Origin: Sphingomonas sp. TREG-RG-20F-R18-01
Lineage (GTDB): Bacteria > Pseudomonadota > Alphaproteobacteria > Sphingomonadales > Sphingomonadaceae
Length of the DNA: 64,000 bases
Direction: 5' to 3'
Assembly: GCF_022662475.1 (NCBI RefSeq)
Contig: NZ_JAKNQQ010000001.1
Span: forward strand, 868,001 to 932,000
Below, piece by piece: positions 36,493-45,770 of this stretch; the stretch's first letter is position 1; every line of letters starts with the position of its first letter. The position numbers and the translations under genes are program-made. The notes beneath the pieces are model-generated. The model did no database searches, was not told the DNA's origin, and worked only from the letters and a program-made list of their open reading frames with translations.

Positions 36493-37712
36493 TCGCCGCT
36501 CCATCGTGCGATATATTTGGATCGCATGACGAACGGATTGCGTCGGGTAAACGCCAGCAGCAAGCCCATTCCGATCGACAGCGCGACCAGCGACGACCCA
36601 CCATAGGAAATGAACGGCAGCGTCATTCCCTTGGAGGGGGCGATCCCGGTGTTGACCGCCATCGAGATGAGCGCCTGCACGCCGAACTGCGTCGCCAGCC
36701 CGGCCGCTGCAAAGAGCCGGAATTCGTCCTGCTCGTCCAGCAGCTTGACGAACACGCGCACGACGATCGCGAGGAACAGCAACGCGATGATGACGCAGGC
36801 GATCAGCCCGAATTCCTCGCCGATCACCGAGAAGATGTAGTCGGTATGCCCCTCGGGCAGCCGGAACTTCATCGTCCCGCCGCCCGGCCCGGTCCCGCGC
36901 CAGCCGCCCGCGGTGATCGTGTCGTGTGCGGCATTGGTCTGGTAATGGTCGGCCGCGCCGACGCCGTCATGGTCCGGGAACAGGAACGCGTTGATCCGCG
37001 CACGCGCCGTACCGTAGAACATATAGGCGGCGGTCAGCCCGGCGGGGACCGCGGCGAGCAGCCCCGCGATGATCCTGGGCGACGTCCCCGAGATCAGCAG
37101 CAGCGCCATCCACACCGTGCAGAACACCACCGTCTGCCCGAAATCCGGCTGGAGCATCAGCAGCACCGCGACGAGCGCGGTCATCCCCGCGGTGATCGTG
37201 ACCACGGGAAGCGATTCATCCTGCGCCCGCATCGACAGCACCCAGGCGGCGGTGACGATGAAGAAGGGCTTGAGGAATTCGGATGGCTGGAGCAGCGAAA
37301 CACCGAGATTGAGCCAGCGCGTCGCGCCGTTCTTCTCGACGCCGAACACGGGGACCAGCATCAGCAGGACAAGGCACGCGACCGTCCCGATCAACGCCAT
37401 CCGCCGCGCGACCGGAACCGGCAGCATCGATACGGCCAGCAATACCGGGAGCGACACGCCGACCCACGCCAGCTGCCACCACAGATAGAAGAGCGGCGCG
37501 ACGTGGTGCTTTTCGTCCGAATAGCGCGTCGCCGCGGCGGGCGACGCCGCACCGACCGCGACCAGCCCGACCGCGATCAGCAGCAGCGTCAGCAGCAGCA
37601 GCATCCGGTCGATATCCCAGAACCACGTGCCCAGCGGCGACCGGTCGCCGCGTCCGCCGCGACCCTTCATGCTTTTCCACAATTTCGGCGGGCTATTGCT
37701 CATGTCGTTCAC
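36489..37712 (-). CDS. ftsW: Lipid II glycosyltransferase/division protein FtsW
   Basis: A 407-residue SEDS protein with about ten membrane helices, the septal peptidoglycan polymerase partner of FtsI. Marks include GATRWLNLG, PSEFLKPFFIV, LLMLQPDFGQTVV, EGHTDYIFSVIGEEFGL and GMTLPFISYGGSS, which together separate it from RodA by context in the dcw cluster. The ATG overlaps the murD stop by four bases. Confidence 0.95.
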   Translation of the reverse strand: MNDMSNSPPKLWKSMKGRGGRGDRSPLGTWFWDIDRMLLLLTLLLIAVGLVAVGAASPAAATRYSDEKHHVAPLFYLWWQLAWVGVSLPVLLAVSMLPVPVARRMALIGTVACLVLLMLVPVFGVEKNGATRWLNLGVSLLQPSEFLKPFFIVTAAWVLSMRAQDESLPVVTITAGMTALVAVLLMLQPDFGQTVVFCTVWMALLLISGTSPRIIAGLLAAVPAGLTAAYMFYGTARARINAFLFPDHDGVGAADHYQTNAAHDTITAGGWRGTGPGGGTMKFRLPEGHTDYIFSVIGEEFGLIACVIIALLFLAIVVRVFVKLLDEQDEFRLFAAAGLATQFGVQALISMAVNTGIAPSKGMTLPFISYGGSSLVALSIGMGLLLAFTRRNPFVMRSKYIARWSGE

Positions 37713-39097
37713 GCGAGCGCCTCGACCAGAGTGCGGAACTGGTTCCCACGATCCTCGAAATCACGGAACTGGTCGAACGACGCACATGCCGGCGACAGCA
37801 GCACCGTATCGCCGGGGGCGGCGCTGCGCGCGGCGGCGGCGACCGCGGTGGCGAGATCGCCGCAGTGTTCGACCGGCACCTTCCCCGCGAGGATCGCGGC
37901 GAAGCGCGGGCCGGCGGCGCCGATCGTATAGGCGCTCGCGATATGCCCGAACTGGGGCGCGCAGGCGTCGAGATCGTCGGACTTGGCTTCGCCGCCGAGG
38001 ATCCAGTGGATCCGCTCGAATGCGGCGAGCGCGGGGGCGGTGGATTCGGGGTTGGTCGCCTTGCTGTCGTTGACCCAGGCGACGCCGTTGTGCGTGCGGA
38101 CGCGCTCCATCCGGTGCGGCAGGCCGGTGAAGCTGCGCAAACCCGCGTCGATCGCGGCTTCGGCGACGCCGAGCGCTTGCGCCACCGCGATCGCGGCGAG
38201 CGCGTTCTGGGCGTTGTGCGGGCCTTGCAGCGACGGCCAGCGCGACTGGTCCATGCACACGCCGGGTGCGATCTTGGTGAGCTGCTCGCCGCGCGCGGAC
38301 AGGCTGCGTGCGATCAGCGCGGAGGGGGTATCGCCGATCCCGATGATCGCGGCGTGCTCGGGCGACTGCATCGCGAACAGCCGCGCCTTGGACGCGGCGT
38401 AAGCCTCGAACCCGTCGTAGCGGTCGAGATGATCGGGCGTGACGTTGAGCAGCACCGCGACGTCGCAATCGAGGCTCTGCGTCAGGTCGATCTGGTAGCT
38501 CGACAATTCGAGCACATAGACGCCGCCTTCGGGCAGCGGCTGCTGCTCGAGGATCGGCAGGCCGATGTTGCCGCCCATCAGGCTGGGGATGCCTGCCGTT
38601 TGCAGGATGTGGTGGACGAGTGCGGTGGTGGTCGACTTGCCGTTGGTGCCGGTGATGCCGACGACCTTGTGGCGCGGCAGGGTGCTGCGCGCTTGGGCGA
38701 AGAGTTCGATGTCGCCGAGGATGGGGACGTTCGCTGCGCGTGCTTTCTCCGCCACAGGATGGCGGTTGAGGGGGACGCCGGGGGAGACGACGAGGGCGTT
38801 GAAGGCCGAGAGGTCGAAGGTTTCGGGATCGTGGAACTCTATAAGCCCCTCCCCTTCAGGGGAGGGGTTGGGGGTGGGGGAAGTCTCACCGAGACCTGCG
38901 CCTGGTACAGCCCCACCCCAACCCCTCCCCTGAAGGGGAGGGGCTACAGAAAGAAGAGCGTCTCGCCTTGCCGCGCTGGAATCCCACGCAACGACCTCCG
39001 CGCCGCCCGCAACCAGCGAACGCACAGTCGCCACGCCCGACCGCGCGAGCCCCAGCACGGCGTAACGCCTCCCAGCCCAGGTCGGCGAAATAATCAC
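37709..39097 (-). CDS. murD: UDP-N-acetylmuramoylalanine--D-glutamate ligase with in-frame palindromic insert
   Basis: A 462-residue Mur ligase adding D-Glu. The N-terminal Rossmann domain (YAVLGLARSGVATVRSL), VVSPGVPLNRHP, the ATP loop GITGTNGKSTTTALV and the C-terminal HWILGGEAKSDDL and LLSPACASFDQF are normal. Residues about 51-85, between DALL and IEFHDPETFDLSAFN, are unlike MurD: they are encoded by a 102-base palindromic element, 34 codons, so the frame is kept. The start is GTG 39097, whose GTGA overlaps the stop of a duplicated murD 5' fragment. The insert falls in a surface loop region of domain 1 where MurD lengths vary, so function is probably retained. Confidence 0.92.
   Translation of the reverse strand: MIISPTWAGRRYAVLGLARSGVATVRSLVAGGAEVVAWDSSAARRDALLSVAPPLQGRGWGGAVPGAGLGETSPTPNPSPEGEGLIEFHDPETFDLSAFNALVVSPGVPLNRHPVAEKARAANVPILGDIELFAQARSTLPRHKVVGITGTNGKSTTTALVHHILQTAGIPSLMGGNIGLPILEQQPLPEGGVYVLELSSYQIDLTQSLDCDVAVLLNVTPDHLDRYDGFEAYAASKARLFAMQSPEHAAIIGIGDTPSALIARSLSARGEQLTKIAPGVCMDQSRWPSLQGPHNAQNALAAIAVAQALGVAEAAIDAGLRSFTGLPHRMERVRTHNGVAWVNDSKATNPESTAPALAAFERIHWILGGEAKSDDLDACAPQFGHIASAYTIGAAGPRFAAILAGKVPVEHCGDLATAVAAAARSAAPGDTVLLSPACASFDQFRDFEDRGNQFRTLVEALA
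38844..38945. repeat. Palindromic element copy 1, inside murD
   Basis: 102 bases with inverted arms of about 35 bases: AGCCCCTCCCCTTCAGGGG opens the left arm and CCCTGAAGGGGAGGGGCT closes the right. The centre (TCTCACCGAGA) is itself palindromic. Because 102 is a multiple of three and the read strand has no stop, it is translated within MurD as a Pro/Gly-rich loop. Confidence 0.9.
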
Positions 39098-39372
39098 AGC
39101 AGCACCACCACAGGAAAAAGCCCCTCCCCTTCAGGGGAGGTGTTGGGGGTGGGGGACGTCTCTCCGAGAGCAGCGCCTGGTACAGCCCCACCCCAACCCC
39201 TCCCCTGAAGGGGAGGGGCTAAAGAAAGAAGAGCGTCTCGCCTTGCCGCGCTGGAATCCCACGCAACGACCTCCGCGCCGCCCGCAACCAGCGAACGCAC
39301 GCTCGCCACACCCGACCGCGCAAGCCCCAGCACGGCGTAGCGCTTCCCAGCCCAGGTCGGCGAAATAATCAC
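39094..39372 (-). pseudogene. Duplicated murD 5' fragment, 92 codons
   Basis: This frame encodes MIISPTWAGKRYAVLGLARS and onward, the same as real MurD except for Lys for Arg at position 11, Ser for Thr at 24 and a few changes in the element. It then passes through palindromic element copy 2 and ends in FPVVVLL with TGA at 39094-39096. That TGA overlaps the GTG start of the intact murD (GTGA). It lacks all catalytic parts. It may be translated as a leader peptide coupled to murD. Confidence 0.85.
39119..39220. repeat. Palindromic element copy 2, in the duplicated murD fragment
   Basis: 102 bases, same arms and spacing as copy 1, with a few base changes (for example GGAGGTGTTGG in place of GGAGGGGTTGG). 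It is read in the same frame as copy 1 within the duplicated fragment. Confidence 0.9.
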
Positions 39373-39393
39373 AGCAGCACCACCACAGGAAAA

Positions 39394-39501
39394 AGCCCCT
39401 CCCCTTCAGGGGAGGGGTTGGGGGTGGGGGTGGGGCGTGTCTCACCGAGAGCAGCGCCTGGTACAGCCCCACCCCAACCCCTCCCCTGAAGGGGAGGGGC
39501 T
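39394..39501. repeat. Palindromic element copy 3, in the mraY-murD spacer
   Basis: 108 bases; six bases longer than the other copies because of an extra GGGGTG in the central G-rich tract. It ends 22 bases from the mraY stop and is the probable original intergenic copy. Confidence 0.88.
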
Positions 39502-39523
39502 AAAGAAAGAAGAGCCGCGCGCT

Positions 39524-40594
39524 TCACCGCAATTTCAACGTCGAAAGACCCGCCAGCGCCAGCACCAGCGCAATGATCCAGAACCGGATCACGACGGTCG
39601 GCTCGCTCCACCCGAGCTGCTCGAAATGGTGGTGGATCGGCGCCATGCGGAACACGCGCTTGCCCGTCCGCTTGTAGAAGAACACCTGGATGATCACGCT
39701 CATCGCCTCGATCACGAATAGCCCGCCGATGATGCCGAGCACGATCTCGTGATGCGCGACCACCGAAATCGCGCCGAGCGCGCCGCCGAGCGCAAGGCTC
39801 CCGGTATCGCCCATGAACACCGCGGCCGGCGGCGCGTTGAACCACAGGAAGGCAAGCCCCGCCCCGACGATCCCGCCACAGAAAATCGCCAGATCACCCG
39901 CATGCGGCACGTGTGGAATGCCGAGATAGGCCGCGAACTTCGCGTTGCCCGCCAGATAGACGATCAGCATGAACGCGACGCTCGCGATGATCACCGGCAT
40001 CGTCGCCAACCCGTCGAGACCGTCCGTCAGGTTTACCGCATTGCCGAACGCGACGATCGTGAACGCTGCGAACACGATGTAGAACCACCCGAGCTGGATC
40101 ACGGGCCCGGTATAGAACGGCAGATACAGATGCGTCCCGTTCTGGTGGACGATGATCGCGCTGGCGACGAGCGCGATCGCGAACTCGCCGAGCAGCCGCA
40201 ACCGGCTCGAGACGCCCGCGGTGCTCGCCTTGCGGACCTTGTCGTAATCATCGAGGAACCCGATCGCGCCGAACCCGAGCGTCACGAAGGTGCACGCCCA
40301 GACGAACGGGTTGGACAGGTCCATCCACAACAGGCTCGAAATCACCAGACTGGTCAGGATCATCAGCCCGCCCATCGTCGGCGTGCCGCGCTTCGACAGA
40401 TGCGATTGCGGGCCATCGAGGCGAATCGGCTGCCCCTTGCCCTGCCGCACGCGGAGCCAGCCGATGAAGCGCGGGCCGATCAGCATGCCGAGGAACAGCG
40501 ACGTCGCCACCGCCCCGCCGGTGCGGAACGAGAGATAGCGGAAGAGGTTGAGCGCCCCCGGGAATCCCAGATATTCGGCGATGAAATAGAGCAT
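39524..40594 (-). CDS. mraY: Phospho-N-acetylmuramoyl-pentapeptide transferase MraY
   Basis: A 356-residue membrane enzyme making lipid I from UDP-MurNAc-pentapeptide and undecaprenyl phosphate. Seen: [19 protein letters not shown] with the Mg-binding aspartates, [25 protein letters not shown] and [15 protein letters not shown]. About ten hydrophobic helices. The ATG shares one base with the murF stop (TAATG). The spacer to murD is disrupted by the 275-base tandem array. Confidence 0.96.
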   Translation of the reverse strand: MLYFIAEYLGFPGALNLFRYLSFRTGGAVATSLFLGMLIGPRFIGWLRVRQGKGQPIRLDGPQSHLSKRGTPTMGGLMILTSLVISSLLWMDLSNPFVWACTFVTLGFGAIGFLDDYDKVRKASTAGVSSRLRLLGEFAIALVASAIIVHQNGTHLYLPFYTGPVIQLGWFYIVFAAFTIVAFGNAVNLTDGLDGLATMPVIIASVAFMLIVYLAGNAKFAAYLGIPHVPHAGDLAIFCGGIVGAGLAFLWFNAPPAAVFMGDTGSLALGGALGAISVVAHHEIVLGIIGGLFVIEAMSVIIQVFFYKRTGKRVFRMAPIHHHFEQLGWSEPTVVIRFWIIALVLALAGLSTLKLR

Positions 40595-41973
40595 TACTGT
40601 GTCCCGCTCCGCAGGCCTGCGACGACTGCCGCCAACCCCACGCCGTTCGATCCCTTGATGAGCACCGCATCACCCGCCGCCAGCATCGTTGAAAGGCTGG
40701 CACGCGCGGCGGCGGCGTCCGCGACATGGACGAAATCGCCCTTGCCCTCAAGCGCGTTCGCCAGCGGGACGATGCGTTCACCGACCAGAATGCCCGCTTC
40801 AACCCCCGCCGCGAGGATCGGCTCGGCAAGCGCCGCATGATAGGAATCGCTGTCGTCGCCAAGCTCGCGCATCTCGCCGAGCACGACGATCCGCCGCACG
40901 CCCTTCTCCGCCGCCAGCACCGCGAGCGTCGCGCGCATCGAAGCGGGGTTGGCGTTGTAGCTCTCGTCGATCACCAGCGCAGACCCGCCCGCTGCCGCGA
41001 CCGCGAACCGCGCGCCCCGCCCCGCGAGCCCGCCCATTTCGGCGAGCGCCAGCCCGGCGGCGGCGAGATCGCCCCCGACCGCATCGACCGCCGCGAGCAC
41101 CGCGAGCCCGTTCGACACCCAGTGCATCCCCGGCTGCGCCATCGTGAAGCTGAGTTCGCGCGCGCCAACGCGGGCGGTGACGAAGGTCGCCCCGCGCGCG
41201 GTCCGCATCGTCTCGATCGCATGGACGTCCGCGGCCTTGTTCAGCCCGAACGTCACGATCCGCGCCGCATATGGGGTTGCCGCCGCGATCAGCCGGTCAC
41301 GGTGCGGGCTGTCATAAGGGACGATCGCGACGCCGCCGGGTTCGAGCCCGGCGAAGATCTCACCCTTGGCATCCGCGATCGCTTCCTCGCTCGCGAAGAA
41401 TTCGGTGTGCGCAGGCGCGATCGTCGTGACGATCGCGACGTGCGGGCGGACGAGCTGCGTCAGTTGCGCGAGTTCGCCCGCATGGTTCATCCCCATCTCG
41501 AACACGCCGAAACGAGTCGCGGCGGGCATCCGCGACAGGCTCAACGGTACGCCCGTATGGTTGTTGTAGCTCTTGACCGAGCGATGCGCGCTACCCGGCG
41601 CGCCGCGATCGAGCGCCTCGAACAGCGCCTCCTTGGTCCCCGTCTTGCCGACCGACCCGGTCACGCCGATGATCTTGGCAGACGTCCGCGCCCGCGCCGC
41701 CCGCGCGAGCGCGTCGAGCGCCAGCGTCGTGTCCGCGACCAGCACGTGCGGATGCGGCGTCGGCTGCGACACGATCGCCCCCGCCGCGCCTTGCGCGAAC
41801 GCGGCGTCGAGGAAACGGTGGCCGTCGCTGAACTCGCCATGCAGCGCGATGAACAGGTCGCCCGGCCCGACCTCACGCGAATCGAAGGTGACACCGCTGG
41901 CGGCAAAGTCGGCAGATGCATTGCCACTGGTCGCAGCGGCAACGTCGGCGGCGGTCCACAGCGGCGCGCTCAT
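40594..41973 (-). CDS. murF: UDP-N-acetylmuramoyl-tripeptide--D-alanyl-D-alanine ligase
   Basis: A 459-residue Mur ligase adding D-Ala-D-Ala. Typical parts: [18 protein letters not shown], the ATP loop [44 protein letters not shown] and [13 protein letters not shown]. In the loop Thr replaces one residue of the GKTT pattern (GKTGT), as is common in MurF. It overlaps the murE stop by four bases at its start. Confidence 0.95.
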   Translation of the reverse strand: MSAPLWTAADVAAATSGNASADFAASGVTFDSREVGPGDLFIALHGEFSDGHRFLDAAFAQGAAGAIVSQPTPHPHVLVADTTLALDALARAARARTSAKIIGVTGSVGKTGTKEALFEALDRGAPGSAHRSVKSYNNHTGVPLSLSRMPAATRFGVFEMGMNHAGELAQLTQLVRPHVAIVTTIAPAHTEFFASEEAIADAKGEIFAGLEPGGVAIVPYDSPHRDRLIAAATPYAARIVTFGLNKAADVHAIETMRTARGATFVTARVGARELSFTMAQPGMHWVSNGLAVLAAVDAVGGDLAAAGLALAEMGGLAGRGARFAVAAAGGSALVIDESYNANPASMRATLAVLAAEKGVRRIVVLGEMRELGDDSDSYHAALAEPILAAGVEAGILVGERIVPLANALEGKGDFVHVADAAAARASLSTMLAAGDAVLIKGSNGVGLAAVVAGLRSGTQ

Positions 41974-43397
41974 GCGCTCAGCTCCTGCGCCATCTCGCGC
42001 GCGACGCCGACGTCGTCGAACGGCAGCACCAGATCGCCGACGATCTGCCCCTGCTCATGCCCCTTGCCCGCGATCAGCACGATATCCCGCGGCCCCGCCC
42101 CCGCAATCGCCGCGTGGATCGCCGCGCGCCGCGACCCGATCTCGACCGCGCCCGGCGCGCCTTCGAGCACCATCGCGCGGATCGCGGCGGGATCCTCGCT
42201 GCGGGGATTGTCATCGGTAACGATGACATGATCGGCCTGTTCGATCGCGACGCGGCCCATGTCCGCGCGCTTGCCCTGATCCCGGTCGCCGCCCGCGCCG
42301 ATGACGACGATCAACCGCCCGCCCGCATGCGGCTTCAGCGCTGCGATCGCCGCATCGAGCGCATCGGGCGTATGCGCATAATCGACATAGACCGGCGCGC
42401 CGCCGGACGTGATGACCGCGCGTTCCAGGCGACCTCTAACTGGTTGTAAATGTGCGATATTTGACAATGTCTTGGCGACATCCCCGCCGGTCGCGATCAC
42501 CAGCCCAGCCGCGGTCAGCGCGTTCGCCGCCTGATACGCGCCGATCAGCGGCAGGGTGATCTTGTACGTCTCGCCATCCGCCTCGATCGTCAGCGCCTGA
42601 CCCAGCAGGCTCGGCACCCGCCCGACCAGCCGGAGGCGATCCCCAGCCGCCCCGACCAGCGCCACCGCAACGCCACGCGCCTGTGCAACCTTGGCAACCT
42701 TTGCGCTCGCCGCATCGTCCGCCCACAGCACCGCCGTCCCGTCGTCTGCCAGCACTTCCGCGAACAGCCGCAGCTTCGCATCCAGGTAAGCATCCATCGT
42801 CCCGTGATAATCGAGATGATCGCGGCTGAGATTGGTGAACGCCGCCGCACGCACCGCCAGCCCCTCGGTGCGATATTGCGACAAACCGTGGCTAGACGCC
42901 TCGAACGCAACGTGGCTGACGCCTTCGCGCGCAAGCCCAGCGACATTGGACAGGAAGGTGACGACATCGGGCGTCGTCAGCCCGGTCGAGACGCGGTCGT
43001 CGCCCGTCGTCACGCCGAGCGTCCCGATCGAGGCCGCGTGATACCCCGCCATCCGCCACAATTGCCGGACCATCTCGACGGTCGAGGTCTTGCCGTTGGT
43101 CCCTGTCACCGCGACCGCCACCGCCGGGAACGGCGCGAAGAAGCGCGCTGCAAGCCGGGCGAAGGCGCGACGCGGGTTGGCATCGGCGATATGCACCGCG
43201 CCCGTCACCTGCGCCTCCGGCCGCGCGACGATCGCGATCGCGCCACCCGCAACCGCTGCTTCGATAAAGTCTTCGCCGTTGACCGCAGCCCCCTGGAAGG
43301 CGCCGAACACCGTCCCCGGCGCGACCTTGCGGTGGTCGATCGCGAAGCCGCTTACCGTGGCGTTCTCGTTTCCGCCGGTCAGCGCACCCAATTTCAC
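41970..43397 (-). CDS. murE: UDP-N-acetylmuramoyl-L-alanyl-D-glutamate--2,6-diaminopimelate ligase
   Basis: A 475-residue Mur ligase. SGFAIDHRKVAPGTVFGAF, the ATP loop VTGTNGKTSTVEMV, VDYAHTPDALDAAI and TDDNPRSEDP are present; DNPR is the signature that selects meso-diaminopimelate, so the wall is of the DAP type. Start is GTG 43397, ten bases after the ftsI stop, with GAGAG ahead; the frame is open upstream but not MurE-like. Confidence 0.94.
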   Translation of the reverse strand: MKLGALTGGNENATVSGFAIDHRKVAPGTVFGAFQGAAVNGEDFIEAAVAGGAIAIVARPEAQVTGAVHIADANPRRAFARLAARFFAPFPAVAVAVTGTNGKTSTVEMVRQLWRMAGYHAASIGTLGVTTGDDRVSTGLTTPDVVTFLSNVAGLAREGVSHVAFEASSHGLSQYRTEGLAVRAAAFTNLSRDHLDYHGTMDAYLDAKLRLFAEVLADDGTAVLWADDAASAKVAKVAQARGVAVALVGAAGDRLRLVGRVPSLLGQALTIEADGETYKITLPLIGAYQAANALTAAGLVIATGGDVAKTLSNIAHLQPVRGRLERAVITSGGAPVYVDYAHTPDALDAAIAALKPHAGGRLIVVIGAGGDRDQGKRADMGRVAIEQADHVIVTDDNPRSEDPAAIRAMVLEGAPGAVEIGSRRAAIHAAIAGAGPRDIVLIAGKGHEQGQIVGDLVLPFDDVGVAREMAQELSA

Positions 43398-43407
43398 GTT
43401 ACATCTC

Positions 43408-45138
43408 TCATTCTGCGGTCGGGACGAGTTTCTTCTCCCCGGTCCATACCAGAGGCAAAAGCTTGGATACATCGATGTCTCGCGACGTATCCGGCGTCAC
43501 GCCGAGCATCGCCCCGGTGCGCGAGATCACCCGCCCGACGACGGGCGCGGCGTTCCACGCGGCAGTGGTCAGGCCGAAGGTTTCCTTCGTCCCGTTGGGC
43601 GAATCGAGCATGGCGACGACGACATAGCGTGGCGCATCCATCGGGAAGGCCGCCGCGAAGGTCGACACGTTCTTGCTGCGCGAATAGCCGCCCGCGCCCG
43701 CGATCTCGCCGGTTCCGGTCTTACCGCCGACCCGGTAGCCCACGGCGTCGCCCTTGCGGCCCGTGCCGACCAGAACGACCAGCCGCAGCAACTGGCGCAT
43801 CCGTGCGCTGGTCTCTTCGGTCAGCACGCGGCGCCCCTTGGGGGCAGCACCCGGCGCGATCTTCAGCAGCGTCGTAGGGCGATAGATCCCGCCATTGACG
43901 AGCGTGGCATAAGCGTTGGCAAGGTGCAGCGGCGTTACCGCAATGCCGTGCCCGTACGCGGTCGTCATCACCGTCGTCCGGCCCCAGAAGCGCGGCCAGA
44001 TCGGCCCGGCGCGCTCGCGCAACTCGGTCGCGGGACGTTCACCGAACCCGAGCGCGGTGAACATCGCCGCCATCCGGTCCTTGCCCATCTTGTCGGCGAT
44101 CTGCGCGGTCGCGACGTTCGACGAATAGACGAGCGTCTCGGGAATGTTGAGCCAGCGTTTGGGGTCACCGCGATCGTCATGGATCGTGAACCGGCCAACC
44201 TTGAGCGGCTTGGTCGCATCGAACCGGCGGGTCATGTCGGTGATGACACCGTCGTTGATCGCCGCTGCAATCGCGATCGGCTTGAAGGTGGAACCGAGCT
44301 CATAGACCGACTGCGTCACGTTGTTGCGCAGAGCGTCGCTGCTGGAGCCGCTGATCTTGTTCGGGTTGTAGACGGGCAGCGACACCATCGAGATGATTTC
44401 GCCGGTATGGACGTCGAGCACCACGCCGGTCGCGGCCTTGGCGTGGAACGATGTCATCGCGCGCCCGAGTTCGCTTTCCATGGCGGCCTGGACGCGCGCA
44501 TCGATCGACAGCGCGATCGGCTCGCCCCGCCGGCGCGGGTCGCTCAGCCGCTCGTCGAACGCGCGCTCGATCCCGGCACGGCCGGCGATGTGCGCGTCGG
44601 TCGCGGTCGGGCCAATGTAGCCGAGCACGTGCGCCGCCATCGTCGATTGCGGATACAGTCGCTCGGGCTCGCGTGCGAAGACGATGCCGGGTTCGCCGAG
44701 CGCATGGATCTGGTTCACCAGGTCGGGCGACGCGTGCTTTTCGAGATAGGTGAACTTGCCGCGCATCGTCAGCCGCTGGAAATACCAGCTCGAATCGTGC
44801 CCGGGCAGCAACCGCGCCAGCGAGTCCGCCAGCACCTGCCGGTCGCCGAGCAGCTGCGCGGGCCGGACGCCAATCGTCCATGCCTCGATCGTTCGCGCCA
44901 GCGGCTGGCCGTTGCGATCGAGAATGTCGCCGCGCACCTGCGGGTTCGCGACCAAATTGGCGGCCCCCGCCGGCGTGCCGAGTATCCCCAGCAACGCGAT
45001 CCGCCCGATCACCAGCAGGAACCCCGCCATGATCAGCAGCATCAGCATCATCAGCCGCACGTGCGCGACCGCGACCAGCGCGTGGCGCTGGTCGTTACCC
45101 CGTCGCGCGGGGACCGGCCGGGCGACGAGCGTGGTCAC
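43408..45138 (-). CDS. ftsI: Septal peptidoglycan transpeptidase FtsI (PBP3)
   Basis: A 576-residue class B penicillin-binding protein: short cytoplasmic tail, one membrane helix (LMMLMLLIMAGFLLVIGRIAL), the PBP dimer domain (RGDILDRNGQPLA), and the transpeptidase domain with SxxK as GSTFKP, SxN as YSSNVA and KTG as GGKTGTGE. It cross-links septal wall with FtsW. Start and ftsL stop overlap by four bases. Confidence 0.95.
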   Translation of the reverse strand: MTTLVARPVPARRGNDQRHALVAVAHVRLMMLMLLIMAGFLLVIGRIALLGILGTPAGAANLVANPQVRGDILDRNGQPLARTIEAWTIGVRPAQLLGDRQVLADSLARLLPGHDSSWYFQRLTMRGKFTYLEKHASPDLVNQIHALGEPGIVFAREPERLYPQSTMAAHVLGYIGPTATDAHIAGRAGIERAFDERLSDPRRRGEPIALSIDARVQAAMESELGRAMTSFHAKAATGVVLDVHTGEIISMVSLPVYNPNKISGSSSDALRNNVTQSVYELGSTFKPIAIAAAINDGVITDMTRRFDATKPLKVGRFTIHDDRGDPKRWLNIPETLVYSSNVATAQIADKMGKDRMAAMFTALGFGERPATELRERAGPIWPRFWGRTTVMTTAYGHGIAVTPLHLANAYATLVNGGIYRPTTLLKIAPGAAPKGRRVLTEETSARMRQLLRLVVLVGTGRKGDAVGYRVGGKTGTGEIAGAGGYSRSKNVSTFAAAFPMDAPRYVVVAMLDSPNGTKETFGLTTAAWNAAPVVGRVISRTGAMLGVTPDTSRDIDVSKLLPLVWTGEKKLVPTAE

Positions 45139-45770
45139 CGACGCGACCGGGTTTCGGCACGCGCGCCGCTGCGCAGGTCGCCCAACATGCTGTCGTCCAG
45201 CAAGGCGCGATCAAGCATCGCCACCGCCGCGCGGGGCTTGGGCGCGGCCACCGCTGCCATCGCGGTGCGTGCGACCGGCGCCGCAGCCCGTACCGGGGTC
45301 GACTTGGCGTGCGGTGCCGTAGCCACCGTTGCGACCGCCGGCTGTGCCCGGGGCGTCGACAGCGCCGCCGTCTGGACGGCGGCAGCCTGGACCGGGGCGG
45401 CCGCACCTGACGTGGTTGCGGTCGCCTCAGGCAGCGGCGCGAGCGGCTTGAACGATGCGAGTTGCGGCGCGTTCGGCGCGCTCGGCTCGATCGCGGCCAG
45501 CGCCGCCTCGTCCGCGACGAACTGGCCCGCCGACGGCGCGACGAGGCCGAGCTTCTCGGCGTTCCATTTGTCGAGCTGCGCGAGATTGGCGCGCGTGTCG
45601 AATTCGGTTTCCAGCGCGCGGATATCGCGCTCGGCCCGCGCGATATCCCCGACGGTGCGGTCGAGCTTCTTGCGCTCGGCCGCAACCTGCAACGGCACGA
45701 GCAGGAAGCCGAGCGCGACAGCGACGCTCGCCAGGAACCATCCCAGACTCTTCCAAGCCAGCCCAAGCAT
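45135..45770 (-). CDS. ftsL: FtsL-like division protein with long Ala/Pro tail
   Basis: A 211-residue bitopic protein at the ftsL position between rsmH and ftsI. The N-terminal membrane helix is LGWFLASVAVALGFLLVPLQV and a short coiled-coil follows (ERKKLDRTVGDIARAERDIRALETEFDTR), as in FtsL. The C-terminal 110 residues are Ala/Pro/Val-rich low complexity, which makes it twice the usual FtsL length. Assignment relies on position and topology since FtsL is weakly conserved. Confidence 0.8.
   Translation of the reverse strand: MLGLAWKSLGWFLASVAVALGFLLVPLQVAAERKKLDRTVGDIARAERDIRALETEFDTRANLAQLDKWNAEKLGLVAPSAGQFVADEAALAAIEPSAPNAPQLASFKPLAPLPEATATTSGAAAPVQAAAVQTAALSTPRAQPAVATVATAPHAKSTPVRAAAPVARTAMAAVAAPKPRAAVAMLDRALLDDSMLGDLRSGARAETRSRR

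Larger units (their letters stand above)
38844..39501. repeat. 275-base tandem array spanning the mraY-murD junction
   Basis: Three palindromic elements start at 38844, 39119 and 39394, exactly 275 apart. The two 173-base segments between them (38946-39118 and 39221-39393) are near-identical and each contains the first 51 codons of murD with its upstream bases. The array is consistent with unequal recombination between an element in the mraY-murD spacer and an element inside murD. Small sequence differences between copies argue against a simple assembly duplication. Confidence 0.9.

Noticed and set aside
38844..39501. CRISPR array
   Set aside because: The 275-base period, palindromic elements and murD-derived spacers exclude CRISPR; no cas genes are nearby.
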